NCBI GenBank assembly: GCA_027922465.2
Contig: BQMF02000263.1
Location: 186,001-250,000 of the forward strand
Direction: 5' to 3'
Source of the DNA: Turritopsis dohrnii
Taxonomy: Eukaryota > Cnidaria > Hydrozoa > Anthoathecata > Oceaniidae
DNA: 64,000 nt
Shown: piece by piece, positions 11,661-21,933 of the stretch
How the letters are laid out: the number at the start of each line of letters is the position of its first letter
How positions within the stretch are numbered: position 1 is the first letter of the stretch
Made by a program: the position numbers and the translations under genes
The notes under the pieces: generated by a model
Databases searched by the model: none
What the model saw: only the letters and a program-made list of their open reading frames with translations
What the model was told of the DNA's origin: nothing

Positions 11661-12203
11661 TTAAAAGCAGGCGAAGTTGGCCATATTTCGCTCGGTTTCT
11701 GCAGGTTTACTTGAGGTGTCTTTTCTCACCTTCTTGTATTGACTCTTTATCGCTCCGGTCTGATTTTTGTCGATAAAATGTGTTGCAGAACGTTTCCAAG
11801 CCTCACTTGCTTCAACAAATCTAAGAACTTCCTCTAAACACATATGCTGCTTGGTATGACCAAGGAGTTTCAAATGAATATCTGGATCAGCAATTCCACA
11901 ACTGAGTACATCGCGAAGAATTTGTTCTGTGTATTCAACTTTATGATTACAATCAGGTCAGTCAATGACGTATTTGCATACCCCATCCTGTCCTTTCAGA
12001 CGTGCAAAAAATGACCTTATGGCTTCTTCATGGTCTTGGTACATGTTGATTAGAGCGACCCTGGCCACAATTACACTTTTTTCTCTGACCGCCAGAGTTC
12101 TCATAACAGCGATTACTGCGTCTTCAGTTTTAGTAGCAATAGAATTAGTCGTGGATCTAGTGAGATCCTTCCTCAGTTGTTCCTCACAGAGTATTAAAAT
12201 CAA
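11661..12203 (-). pseudogene. Ty3/gypsy gag remnant
   Basis: Two minus-strand frames (12203-11958 and 11873-11661) cover a gag capsid region typical of gypsy elements: EEQLRKDLTRS, LAVREKSVIVARVAL, DHEEAIRSFFARLKGQ, then LEEVLRFVEASEAWKRSA. They are joined by a frameshifted stretch of about 80 bp. It sits just inside the high-coordinate LTR-like repeat, as gag should. Confidence 0.75.
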
Positions 12204-12223
12204 ACATAGATAAGCATGAAACT

Positions 12224-12311
12224 ATTTGCTATATTCATAAGTAATGTTTGATCTAAATGAATGTATACTATATATATACAAATGCAATGTCTAATCGTTC
12301 AATAGTTCTAG
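12224..12311. repeat. LTR-like direct repeat, high-coordinate copy
   Basis: Partner of 7337-7418 in direct orientation, beside the gag end of the minus-strand gypsy remnant; read as the remains of its 5' LTR. Several substitutions separate the two copies, in line with an old insertion. Confidence 0.65.
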
Positions 12312-12914
12312 AAAACGGTTTGTAAATACTACCTGTTTTGGGCAATAAGACCCAATAAAAACTAACAGTGAAGGAATAGTGGAGTTTCTTGGAAATCTAT
12401 TGTTGATCCGAACTCGGAATCAATCTTTCCAGGGAAAGGTTTATTATCATTTGCGGAATATATTCCTTCCAATATGAACAACCTTCTTTTCAATTATGTT
12501 AAGCTAGGACTCTTCCCTCCCACCTTTCCCTAGGTATTTTAGATAGCTGATTCTTATATATTTCACACTTCCTCTGAAATAACATTGCCACATGCACTTA
12601 TGTAAAATGACTCCAAAGATACTTTGGACTTTCTTTGTAGTGGATCGAAATAAGCGGTTACTTTGGAATTGTGTGGGTCTTTTGAGAGTTTCAGATGATA
12701 AAAGAATGCTAATCGAGATTAGACACACGCAGTTGTAAGATCAGAATGTGTAAAGGAATAGGTTGATGTTGTTATCTTTGTTAATTTGTTGGTCAAAAAA
12801 AGACAAGAACAAGGAAAGGCCAGGTACAACTCGCAAATGTTTGAGACAGTACAGACGAATGACAGCAAATGGCTAAAAAATAAAAACCGTTATTTTTTGG
12901 ATTTTCATTACTAA
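12312..12914. other. Spacer without recognised feature
   Basis: AT-rich DNA between the gypsy remnant and the ankyrin-like ORF. No supported gene or repeat was found. Confidence 0.45.
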
Positions 12915-13280
12915 ATGAAGCATCTTTCTGTGGAAGTAAAATGCATGAAAATGTTAATCCGCTCCCACAATTCCGTAAATGCTTCCGGCAGTACTGACTG
13001 GACGCCGTTCAACTCGTCAGTTTTTGGTGGCAAAATTGATGCTAGACGATATCTAATCGAAGTTAGAGCTGAAACAAACCAACTAGTTATAGATGGGTGG
13101 ACGCCATTACACTTGGCGATTTATCATGGTGATCTAGAACTTGTGAAGGAGTTACTTAGCAACAGTGGAGATCCGCTGATGACTGGAAATGATAATATTA
13201 CTCCATTTCAGTTGGCAATTAATGTCAAAAAACAACTAATTAATTATTTTCTACGTCAACCCTGTTTTTTGGTAAAATAA
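12915..13280 (+). CDS. Ankyrin-repeat ORF (fragment or single exon)
   Basis: The 121-codon frame contains about two and a half ankyrin repeats. One full repeat near residues 60-90 has the helix signature DGWTPLHLAIYHGDLELVKE; a weaker one precedes it (TDWTPFNSSVFGGKID) and another follows (NDNITPFQLAI). Ankyrin repeats mediate protein-protein binding. A GGTAAAA near 13270 could be a splice donor, so this may be one exon of a larger gene, or a decayed copy. The Met start is only the first in frame; no flanking exon was identified. Confidence 0.5.
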   Translation: MKHLSVEVKCMKMLIRSHNSVNASGSTDWTPFNSSVFGGKIDARRYLIEVRAETNQLVIDGWTPLHLAIYHGDLELVKELLSNSGDPLMTGNDNITPFQLAINVKKQLINYFLRQPCFLVK

Positions 13281-15148
13281 CTATGAGTCTGAAAAGTAAA
13301 TGTACATTATATATACTCTACATTATTTATATTTTTATTTATTTTTATTAATATATTTGTTTATATATTTATTTATCAAATATTTATACAGGATGACCAT
13401 TTCATATTATATACAAGTAAAACTCTTTTAAATTTGATTTTCGCGATTTTTGAAAGGTGCTTTAATTTAGTGGATAACTCGAATTGACAGAAGGTCATCA
13501 CGACAAATATTACAAAACAAGTGTTTCGTAATCACGTGAAGGAAACTCTTACTCCTCACTTTTGACGTCTACAAGAAAAAGATCCTCCGACAAATTTTTT
13601 TTGTGTCGATGTCGTCTCAATAATTCAAGTTTAAGAATGAGCCGGTAACTAAAATCCCTAACATGCTTTATTGGTTTTATCAATCCATCCATCCAAAAAC
13701 ATTTTAACACATGATTTTCACTGAGATGGGAAATGCATATATGAAAAACTTGTAAAGTTTAAATTGGATTTAACAAGAACTATTGCTTTACTTCCAAAAG
13801 AGATCTATACAAACAACCAGTTGTAACCACGGAGGCTATACACTGAAACTTCGATTACAATAATTACATAGATTTCACTACATATCTGAACTGCCAACAT
13901 TTTCTTCCCTCGATACTTGTTGACAACGATGCTTTGCTATTAATCGGCTCAACAATCTTCCTTCCTTTCAATGAAATGAACAATGATTAAGCTATTGATA
14001 AGATTATACTTAAACTGATGTTTCGTCTATAAAATAGGAAAAATATGTCACTTTTATGAACGTAAATTTATGTTAAAACTTTGAGAAATTAAAAAATAAA
14101 TCAACAATCAACTATCAAATGACACTTTGATAAAATGTATAAAATGTATTTAAAATTCATTTTGATACACTTTTCGACAAAAGAAAACAAATCCTGTTTG
14201 TGAATTGATAGGATAAAGTTTCTATAATGCACGCAATTGGTCTCATAACCCAACAGCAACGTCTTGTTGAAACTTATTTGACACTGCGCAAGAAAGAAGA
14301 CAACAGATAAGAAATTTTTAGAAAAACCAAAAAAAATCCTTATGACTGACAAAAAAAGTTGGGAGGCAGTCAACAGGTATGCTTCTTGAAAAATCATTGT
14401 ACTCTTCGGGAATGAATTCTCCTCAGGAATGCATTCTATGCCATTTTACTTCAAATATGGAAATATCTTTAATTGGAAAGTTGCACTCAACAGAAATATG
14501 TATATGTTGTGAAAAAAGACGGTTAAGACATAATTATGTTAGCTATAATTTGGATTTATCTGTATTGGTGCAACAAAATATTTTTCCTTGAATCGTCATA
14601 ATCATCATAATCGTTTAATGTGAACACTTTTGTGATCGGCGAAATCGCCTACCGTTTACGACAATTGATGTTTATTTTAATGGCCGTAATTACCATGTCT
14701 GAACCAAGTATTTTGGGCAGGAAAATTAAAGAAATTATTAAATTGTCATTGACGGAAAGAAATAATTTGAAGTCATAAGGAGTAATCAATCAGGCTTCCT
14801 GGAAAAGAAACTAATTAGGAACAAGACGACCGGAAGGTCGAAAGATTTCGCTTATGTTTTTAAGAATAGCGCCCCTATAAATAACGTCCATTCTAAATAC
14901 ACTCGAAGGTTCACTGGGTTACAGAGTGGAATTTATAAAGCCGTGTCTCAATAACCCTACGTGTTTTTGTACTTCTGCGTAACCTCCCTGTTTTGAGAAA
15001 AGTTACACCACTGATGTCATTTTGTATTTTAAAAAAATCTGCTAGTTTAAACATAGAAATAAAAGTTTTATGGTGTAAACCAAACTTTATTAGTAAATAC
15101 ATCACAAATTAAAACAAAAGAAATATACTTCTGTGAGTTGTAACCATG
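13281..15148. other. AT-rich spacer, no supported gene
   Basis: Low-complexity T/A tracts occupy about 13300-13385. Short frames elsewhere (for example near 14379-14591) show no recognisable domain. No RNA gene was seen. Confidence 0.5.
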
Positions 15149-15222
15149 ATTTCATATCGTAAAATCTCCGCCACGATCTAATACTGGATCCCGCCCTTTC
15201 TCGCTAAAAGCTAGAGGTCATG
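15149..15222 (+). repeat. DIRS left inverted terminal repeat
   Basis: Begins ATTTCATATCG and ends at GGTCATG. Its reverse complement matches 19294-19367 at 73 of 74 positions. Weaker inverted similarity continues inward for about 15 bp (GAGGAGG...TGAA...CATGACC). Confidence 0.9.
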
Positions 15223-15425
15223 CTTCAGCCTCCTCTTGCTTTTTTCTCGCGAACAAGATAAAGACGTCTTTCGGTGAGTAATATCTCGTGGTTTTGAAAT
15301 CCACTTTAATCTGTTGATATATCGAATTTCATGACATTATATTATCTCAGTTATTTCACCAGAGGTTACAATTGGATAACCTTTTGATTATTTTTTGTTT
15401 GTCTGTTTTCATATTTCTTAGAAAT

Positions 15426-17756
15426 ATGGATACAATCCACGGTGACAACAGTGAATGCAACGACCAGCTTGATCTGGAAGTGCAAGGCAATGATGATGCC
15501 ATAATTGAAAGCTCCATTGAGAGTAGAAACAAGGCCCCTAAAAAAGGGCTCGAGGACTCCGAAATAGAGAATATTGTGGAAAAGTCCCATAAAAGGGGCA
15601 GATTCGAATTGTCTGATGAACAAGACACTTGGGAATTAGAGTCAGCTTTAGCTGATTATGCCAACAAATACATCAATACTTTTGTCCCTAACCAAACTTT
15701 GAAGGACAAAATACTTACAGAAAATCCTGTTCCCTCGAATGTGAACTGCTGTAAAAAGCTGGATTCCTTTATGAAGGAAATGTTATTAGAGCAAAACAAA
15801 AACATGTGTTTAAGCCAAGAAAAATCTTTGGCTAACTTACAACAACGGATTGAGTTTGTTTATGGCCCATTATCGAAAATTTGGTCTGCCATCGAGAGTG
15901 AGAAAGTGAACTCAGAGGGTCAGGATGATGATGATTCTCCCATTGTGGCAATCTCAAGTTTTTTTGAACAGACCATGCTCTTACTTGGACAAGCAGTCAA
16001 CACATGTGCGTATGTTCGCAGATTCAACATTCTAATGTCTTTCCTCAATGACCGCAAAAAAGTGGAAACGATTCTGAAAGACAATGCCTCTGCATTTACT
16101 GAAGCTAACGAAGACCTCTTTGGAGAGAAATATGAGGATGCAATGGTGAAGTCATCAAAGTCAAAGAAGAAATCCAAAGAATTCTTTGGATTGATGAAGA
16201 ACTCCAGCAACAGTGCAAGTAGGAAGCCCTTTTCAAGAGGCCCCCTGTCACAGTCGAGAGGTGGTAGGGGGCGCAGAGTCTTTTCAGCTGCTGGGCAGTC
16301 CATCCAGAACAATTTCTACAGGTCCAGAGGTGGTAAGAATGTTAGATCTTTCTTTATCCACAACAAGCTTGGATCTTCTCTCACCAAGGGAGTACAACAA
16401 GATACACCCTCTAATAAAAAGGTTGTTCACTTCAGAGGTACCTTATCTGCCATTGGCAGGAAGGCTGAAATTCTTTCTAAAAAACTGGGAACGGTTGACA
16501 AACGACCAGGCTATATTAAACATGGTGAAGGGTTACGAAATTCCTCTGTTAGAATCTCCAATTCAGTCAAAACCTCCGTTCCAGTCAAAAATGACAATAG
16601 AGGAGAAAGCCCTTGTACGAGAGGAGGTCCAATCAATGCTCACAAAAGGGGCAATATACACGGTAACTCAAAAAGCAAACCAATTCATAAGCTCGATTTT
16701 TCTGGTCAAGAAAAAGGGAGGGGGGAACCGTCCTGTAATCAATCTAAAAAACTTGAACAAGAGTGTTCCATACAGGCACTTCAAGATGGAAGGCTTGTTC
16801 CTCTTGAAGGAACTTCTATCAAAAGGGGATTGGATGTGCAAAATAGATTTAAAAGATGCCTACTTCGCAGTACCCTTAAGTCAGAAATCTCGGAAATACA
16901 TCCGATTTCAATGGGAAGGCCTTCTTTACGAGTTTTGTTGCCTCTGTTTCGGTCTTTCTTCAGCTCCTTGGGTGTTTACCAAACTTTTAAAAGTGCCAAT
17001 TTCCCTACTCCGAAGGTTACAAATCAAGATAATCATCTACCTGGACGACATGCTCTTAATGGCAGCATCAATGGAGGACTTGATAATGGCCAGGGATACT
17101 CTGATATTTCTTCTCCAACAATTGGGCTTTCTCATCAACATAAAGAAGTCAGTGTTGACTCCAACTTTGACCTTAGAATTTTTAGGGGTTCTAATAGATT
17201 AGAGGAACATGGTTGTAAATCTTCCTCAGGAAAAAATCACGAAAATAAAAAATCAGTGCAGGGAACTATTAGAGAACCCCAGGGTCACTGTGAGGGACTT
17301 GAGCAAGTTCATAGGAAAGCTTTCCTCTACAGCTGTAGCTGTCCTCCCTGTTCCAATGCAATATCGATACCTTCAACACCAACAGATTCAGGAAATAGTG
17401 GAAAGGAATTCTTTCGATTCAAGGATAACACTCTCAGAAAAAGCCAAAGGAGAGATACTCTGGTGGATGGAGAGTCTCAGCATTCACAATGGGAAGTCTC
17501 TGATAACAGGTCCACCACAGTTGATAATAAGCTCGGATGCCTCAAAAGAAGGTTGGGGAGCAGCCTGCATGGGTCGAACAACAGGGGGCCCGTGGTCTCG
17601 AGAAGAGAGGAACTATCACATCAATATATTAGAATTAGAGGCGGTCAGGCTAGCACTAATGACTTTTACAATTGGGGAAAAACCAGGGATCTCAGTTCAC
17701 ATGCAAATAGACAATATGGTTGCTCTCTCTTATCTGATGAAAATGGGCGGGACTAA
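15426..17756 (+). CDS. DIRS ORF1 (gag-like), with long open extension
   Basis: The first strong Met is at 15426 (MDTIHGDN); the frame is open from 15372. The first about 300 residues look like a DIRS gag-type protein: acidic N-terminus, helical middle (LADYANKYINTF, FEQTMLLLGQAVNT), a Lys/Ser-rich stretch (SKSKKKSKEFFG), then an Arg/Gly tail with SRGGRGRR that could bind RNA. Nothing conserved is recognised after about 16330, yet the frame stays open another 1.4 kb, antiphased with the RT gene, to TAA at 17754-17756. How much of that extension is translated is unknown. Confidence 0.7.
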   Translation: MDTIHGDNSECNDQLDLEVQGNDDAIIESSIESRNKAPKKGLEDSEIENIVEKSHKRGRFELSDEQDTWELESALADYANKYINTFVPNQTLKDKILTENPVPSNVNCCKKLDSFMKEMLLEQNKNMCLSQEKSLANLQQRIEFVYGPLSKIWSAIESEKVNSEGQDDDDSPIVAISSFFEQTMLLLGQAVNTCAYVRRFNILMSFLNDRKKVETILKDNASAFTEANEDLFGEKYEDAMVKSSKSKKKSKEFFGLMKNSSNSASRKPFSRGPLSQSRGGRGRRVFSAAGQSIQNNFYRSRGGKNVRSFFIHNKLGSSLTKGVQQDTPSNKKVVHFRGTLSAIGRKAEILSKKLGTVDKRPGYIKHGEGLRNSSVRISNSVKTSVPVKNDNRGESPCTRGGPINAHKRGNIHGNSKSKPIHKLDFSGQEKGRGEPSCNQSKKLEQECSIQALQDGRLVPLEGTSIKRGLDVQNRFKRCLLRSTLKSEISEIHPISMGRPSLRVLLPLFRSFFSSLGVYQTFKSANFPTPKVTNQDNHLPGRHALNGSINGGLDNGQGYSDISSPTIGLSHQHKEVSVDSNFDLRIFRGSNRLEEHGCKSSSGKNHENKKSVQGTIREPQGHCEGLEQVHRKAFLYSCSCPPCSNAISIPSTPTDSGNSGKEFFRFKDNTLRKSQRRDTLVDGESQHSQWEVSDNRSTTVDNKLGCLKRRLGSSLHGSNNRGPVVSRREELSHQYIRIRGGQASTNDFYNWGKTRDLSSHANRQYGCSLLSDENGRD

Positions 17757-18471
17757 GAATCAGAAATTAGTTGCAATAAGCAAACAAATCTGGAGTTATC
17801 TACTATCTCACAAGATCACAATTACTGCAGAGTACTTACCTTCCGTGCTGAATGTAGAAGCGGACAGGGAGTCCAGGTGCACAGCAAGCAACAGCGAATG
17901 GAAACTCAACACAAAGGTGTTTCAAAGGTTGTGTCAATTAAGGGGGACACCCGAAATAGACCTATTTGCCTCGAGGGTGTCTCATCAACTCCCTCAGTAC
18001 ATGTCCTGGAAACTGGACCCTTTCAGAACGGGACGGGATGCATTCCTAATAAATTGGCACCACAAATTCTCATACGCATTCCCTCCTTTTTCATTGATAG
18101 GAAGGGTATTGCTCAAGGTACAGAAGGAACAAGCCGACATGTTATTGGTAACCCCGGCTTGGCAAAGCCAATCGTGGTTTCCAAGTCTCCTGAAAGTATC
18201 AGTGAGAAATCCAATTCTGCTACCCAAGAGAATGAATCTTTTAACAAATCCAAGAGGCGAATTCCATCCCTTAATTCTAGAAAACTCGCTAAGGTTAGTG
18301 GCGTGGACAATCTCCGGAAAAGTCTATGCTCAGAGAGTATATCAGAGAGAGCTGCTAAACTCATCTCACAAAGTAGAAGACCTGGCTCTCTCAGCCATTA
18401 CGAATCGGCTTGGAGAAAGTGGCATTGCTGGAGTACTGAAAGGGGTATATGTCCCTCTGGATGTACTATAA
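16213..18471 (+). pseudogene. DIRS RT / RNase H / methyltransferase-like ORF with one in-frame TAG
   Basis: The plus-strand frame from 16213 to 18471 is interrupted only by TAG at 17200-17202. Before it lies the reverse transcriptase: NRPVINLKNLNK, KIDLKDAYFAV, GLSSAPWVFTK and the catalytic YLDDML near 17040. After it comes RNase H with four acidic positions in order (SSDAS, ELEAVR, QIDNMV, EADRES). Then comes the DLFAS...AFPPFSLI...LVTPAW block, the domain called methyltransferase-like in DIRS elements. The frame overlaps ORF1 for 1.5 kb and the recombinase frame beyond. The TAG is either one inactivating mutation or a readthrough codon. Confidence 0.85.
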
Positions 18472-19277
18472 ATTATGTGTTAGATTTCTTAGCGGAATTG
18501 TTTGAGAAAGGCCTAGCCTATAATACAATAGGATCTTACAGGTCAACAATATCGGCTTACCATACACCAATAGATGGGATTTCAGTCGGGGAACATCCTA
18601 GAGTGTCTTCTCTGATGACGGGAAATTTCAACAATAGACCCCCTACACCTAAGTATTCTTTTATTTGGGATGTTGACTTAGTTTTAAAATATTGGAGAAG
18701 CCTTCCAGAAAATAATCAGTTATCAGACAAGTTACTCACTTTTAAAATGACCTTTTTACTAGCGATAACTTCAGCAGCCAGAGCTTCAGAAATAACAAAT
18801 TTAGATGTATCTTATCTCCAAAGACTCCCCTCTGTATAGGTATTTTCCATTAATAAGCTTACTAAAACACAGAAGAAGGGAACTCAACTACCATTGAAGT
18901 TTTATCGTTTTCCGGATGAGGAAAAGCTCTGCGTATGCAACACACTAGACTCTTATCTCTTACGAAGATCCTCCTGGGATGTTTCAACATCTCAGTTATT
19001 GGTAAGCCACATAAAGCCTCGTGAGAAAATCACTACTTCAACAGTATCTAGATGGCTTTGTCAGACCTTAGCATTAGCTGGGGTAGACAATAGTTACTTT
19101 AAAGGGCATTCTACAAGGTCGGCTTGTACATCTAAAGCCGACTTCAAAGGTTTATCAGTGTCAGACATCATTAAACAAGGTCAATGGTCTTCCGATTCCA
19201 CATTTAGAAAGTTTTATAGGAAAGAAATTGATCCCAGCATAACATTCCAAAATACTGTTTTAAGTGTTAAACTTTGA
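17757..19277 (+). pseudogene. DIRS tyrosine recombinase with one in-frame TAG
   Basis: The frame is open from 17757 to TAG at 18837-18839 and continues in the same frame to a stop at 19275-19277. The recombinase domain begins near 18340 (SRRPGSLSHYESAWRKWHCW). Catalytic-type residues of tyrosine recombinases are visible: Arg in TSAARASEI before the TAG; HSTRSA (His-x-x-Arg), a Trp in GQWSS, and a Tyr in FRKFYRKE after it. The enzyme would integrate the circular DNA copy. The codon lies between the two catalytic halves, so termination there would be inactivating. Its first 550 bp overlap the RT frame. Confidence 0.8.
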
Positions 19278-19293
19278 AGAGAGGAGGTTGAAT

Positions 19294-19463
19294 CATGACC
19301 TCTAGCTTTTAGCGAGAAAGGGTGGGATCCAGTATTAGATCGTGGCGGAGATTTTACGATATGAAATTGAGAATTATATGAGGGCGCGAAGCACCTGAAA
19401 TGTAATTCCGATTTTATGAGTAAAATCGGAGCCAACGATCTAATACTGCCCTCCCACCCACTC
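19294..19463 (+). repeat. DIRS right inverted terminal repeat plus internal complementary region
   Basis: 19294-19367 is the right terminal repeat, CATGACCTCTAG to GATATGAAAT. Just outside, about 19390-19463, an inverted diverged copy reads CCAACGATCTAATACTG then CCCTCCCACCC, complementary to the right repeat. The two can fold back on each other. A small palindrome CGATTTTATGAGTAAAATCG is at its centre. Confidence 0.75.
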
Positions 19464-19503
19464 CGTTTTCAAACAGCCTTATGAAATAGTGTTTCTTCTT
19501 TCA

Positions 19504-19560
19504 GGAAGCTTCAATCGTGGACGCAATAGCCGTGGTGGTGGACGCGATGTTAGAATGTAG
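19504..19560 (+). CDS. Possible last exon of an RGG-box protein
   Basis: A pyrimidine tract and CAG acceptor (ends 19503) precede a short frame rich in Arg, Gly and Asn (SFNRGRNSRGGGRDVRM) ending at TAG 19558-19560. This looks like the RGG tail of an RNA-binding protein. No upstream exon was found; the DIRS insertion lies immediately before it and may separate it from the rest. The call rests on composition and splice context only. Confidence 0.25.
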   Translation, partial: GSFNRGRNSRGGGRDVRM

Positions 19561-19728
19561 TTTTATTTCGTGAGAAAGATTCTATTATTCATCGGATATA
19601 ACTTTGTTTTCTCTAATCTATTATTCTCGGCTTTGGTTCTGTTTCCTATCAATTACCTAGAAGACATTTGAAATCCGACTAACCCGGGTAATTTCCCGGC
19701 TTAGTCTTGTTAAAGACATCGTTTAAAA

Positions 19729-19750
19729 CATGACCTCTAGCTTTTAGCGA
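19729..19750 (+). repeat. Solo fragment of the DIRS terminal repeat
   Basis: This repeats about 22 bp of the inner edge of the right DIRS repeat (CATGACCTCTAGC...), in the same orientation, 435 bp downstream. It may be left from another DIRS copy or part of a larger 3' structure. Confidence 0.6.
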
Positions 19751-20439
19751 CCTACCCATGTTAATTCATCTTGGAACACTTCCAAGCAATGCTAATCTTG
19801 ATCCCAATCGAAAAATTTTATGAAACATTATATTTTACACGTGGAACTTCCCTTCCATGTTGTTTATTTATGCTACGCAGACACGAAAAAATCATAATAG
19901 CTATTTAATTACGAGGCTAATCAAAACAATGCAAATATACTTTTGTAGAAATTGTGAAAACCGATAAATGACATCAATGACACCCTATTTAAAAACACCA
20001 GTATTTTGATGGTTTACTTCAGGAATGTCTTCACTGCAATGCAGACTGTCGGAAAAACAAGGAGACCTGGATACGATAATGTATGAACAGTGCAATTGCA
20101 TTCAAAAGTCTAGATCGCAGTTGTAGGTTGTCAATTTAAAATAATTAAACATATTTACATTTCTTTCGTTTATATATGAATTGCTGCAACCTGGCTTCAT
20201 AAGTTTATTCAAAGCTACTATCTATTTTACAGTAAAGTATGCTTTTTTGTGATTCTTTCCTAAAACTTCAGGTGGATGACTGCAGTATATCCCCAGTACC
20301 AAAAACCAAACTTGATGAATAAACAACTAACTAAAAATATTAACAGTCCCAATTTTGCTTGTTTTTTCAGACGATTTTTCACTAAGTGTCTATATGGTTC
20401 GTATAAATTTTGACTGTACTGTTTCGGGAAACTTACCTG
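19751..20439. other. Spacer, nothing recognised
   Basis: AT-rich DNA with no supported gene or repeat. Confidence 0.45.
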
Positions 20440-20723
20440 AAGGGAAGAAATTTTCGAGGGAGGAAATTTTCTCGGAATTTGATTTCGCGATTTTGGCCCC
20501 TAATGGCTAAATAAAAATTCCGCAAAACACGTTAAAATTACACAATCGCGAAATTAACTTTAGTTTTTAACTTTAGATAATAAAAGAACAGACGATTCAC
20601 AACGCAAAAAAGAAGCATTTTTTTCTAAGTATTTGTTTAAAAATCCAAAACAGCGAAATTTAATTTGATCAATCGCGGATTTAAATTCCGCCAAAATTTC
20701 TTTCCAGTAAAATTTCTCCCCTT
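20440..20723. mobile_element. MITE with about 60-bp imperfect inverted ends
   Basis: The left end AAGGGAAGAAATTTTCG... and the reverse complement of the right end AAGGGGAGAAATTTTAC... match imperfectly over about 60 bp, including a shared CGGAATTT and a CGCGATT block. It is about 284 bp long and non-coding, a nonautonomous DNA element. No clear target duplication was seen. Confidence 0.65.
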
Positions 20724-21142
20724 TAGATATTTGTTATTGGCGCATCACTTTGCCAACATTTCGCATGGACGGTGAAAACGCCTTTATGTTCACTGAACAA
20801 CTCAATATCTCCATAAATAAATAAACAGATGATTGAAAATGAAAATAAATTATGCAGAAAGTCATTGAAATATAAATAATGGAAAGTGTAATATTTGCTA
20901 CAATTTCTACAACACTAAATACGATTCAAACTGTGAAGACTGTTGAGAAATGTACATCGTTTTTATTTTGTAACTTTGTAATGGTGTTCTAAAGTTTACG
21001 ATTAAAGAAATGGTAAGTTGTTTCAAAGAAAGAAAATGTTTGAAAAAATTTTCAAAAATGTACGCTATTTTTCTGTTTAGTTTTCCTCAACTTACATGAT
21101 TTTTTTTAAAAAAAGAAACTTATAAGAACGCAATTCACCTTA

Positions 21143-21290
21143 TCGGACAAAATTTTAGAAAAGGACCAAAATTTTATTCGGATAAAATTATTAGTCGGAA
21201 AAAAGTGCCAAAAATATTTGGAAGTGACTAAAATTTTGTCCGACTAAAACTTTGTCCGACTAAAATTTTGATCCTTTTCTAAAATTTCAT
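21143..21290. repeat. Foldback of TCGGACAAAATTTTAG-type repeats
   Basis: The left arm TCGGACAAAATTTTAG then AAAAGGACCAAAATTTT is mirrored by CCGACTAAAATTTTG then ATCCTTTTCTAAAATTT. A TCCGACTAAAA unit is repeated in the right arm. It is short and AT-rich, probably a MITE remnant. Confidence 0.6.
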
Positions 21291-21933
21291 AACTTACTTA
21301 AATTTGGGAGACAATAAAAAAAAATGCAATACTTTTTTTACTTGATAGTATAATGTTATTTTTCAATTTTAATGTTATATTCCTGATCAGTATAGAAATC
21401 TATTTTGATTCCTGCACTTACAGCCATAATGGAAGAACTATTATGCTGTTATGGCTGTTTTTTTAACTACCTCGCTATCACTTTCATCGGAAGTTTCTGC
21501 TATTACCGGTGCTTTTCCTTTTGATAAGGAATCCTCCTTATGACTTCGCTGTCACTCATTTGGAGATTCTTGGATAAACACGCTGATTTCCTCATCTGAA
21601 TCCGATTCTAATTCATTGCTGCCCTCTTTTCCATCATATTCATGTCGTTAGGTGAGAATTATTTTGTTCTATCTCCATTTTTGAAAAAATGAGCCTCGAT
21701 TGTTTTCAATCTTTGCAGGATTATTTTGTTCTTTCTCCGTGAGCTTTCTCCATAAAATACCCTTCAAATGGGCAGTCTTATCGTATTTTATCTCCTTATT
21801 CGTTATCACCCAGTAAAATTATTATGTGCTATCTTTCATGAAAATTGGCCTACTGGAAGTCCGAATTTGACCAAATTTGCGAATTCGGCAACGATGTCAT
21901 GTAAACGCTGTACAAAAACTTTCATAACTTGGA

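Larger units (their letters stand above)
7337..12311 (-). mobile_element. Decayed Ty3/gypsy-type LTR retrotransposon with nested insertions
   Basis: Read on the minus strand from high to low coordinates the order is gag (12203-11661), RT (about 11010-10535), RNase H (9660-9218), integrase zinc finger (9090-8840), integrase core (about 8400-8190) and a C-terminal segment (about 8030-7840). This is the Ty3/gypsy order. All parts carry stops and frameshifts. The body is bracketed by an about 82-bp direct repeat (7337-7418 and 12224-12311), probably LTR remnants. A LINE fragment (9690-10545) separates RT from RNase H, and a foldback (8513-8783) interrupts the integrase region. The element is dead. 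Confidence 0.8.
15149..19463 (+). mobile_element. DIRS-type tyrosine-recombinase retrotransposon
   Basis: Inverted terminal repeats of 74 bp (15149-15222 and 19294-19367) differ at one position. They enclose a gag-like ORF, an RT/RNase H/methyltransferase-like ORF and a tyrosine recombinase, the defining gene set of DIRS elements. A diverged inverted copy of the right terminus (about 19390-19463) resembles the internal complementary region used in DIRS circularisation. There are no LTRs and no obvious target duplication, as expected. Only three coding lesions were found (TAG at 17200 and 18837, TAA at 17754 in the extended gag frame), so the copy is young. Confidence 0.9.

Noticed and set aside
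14379..14591. 70-codon frame with several Cys/His residues
   Set aside because: Cys spacing does not match any zinc finger I know; AT-rich context and no splice signals.
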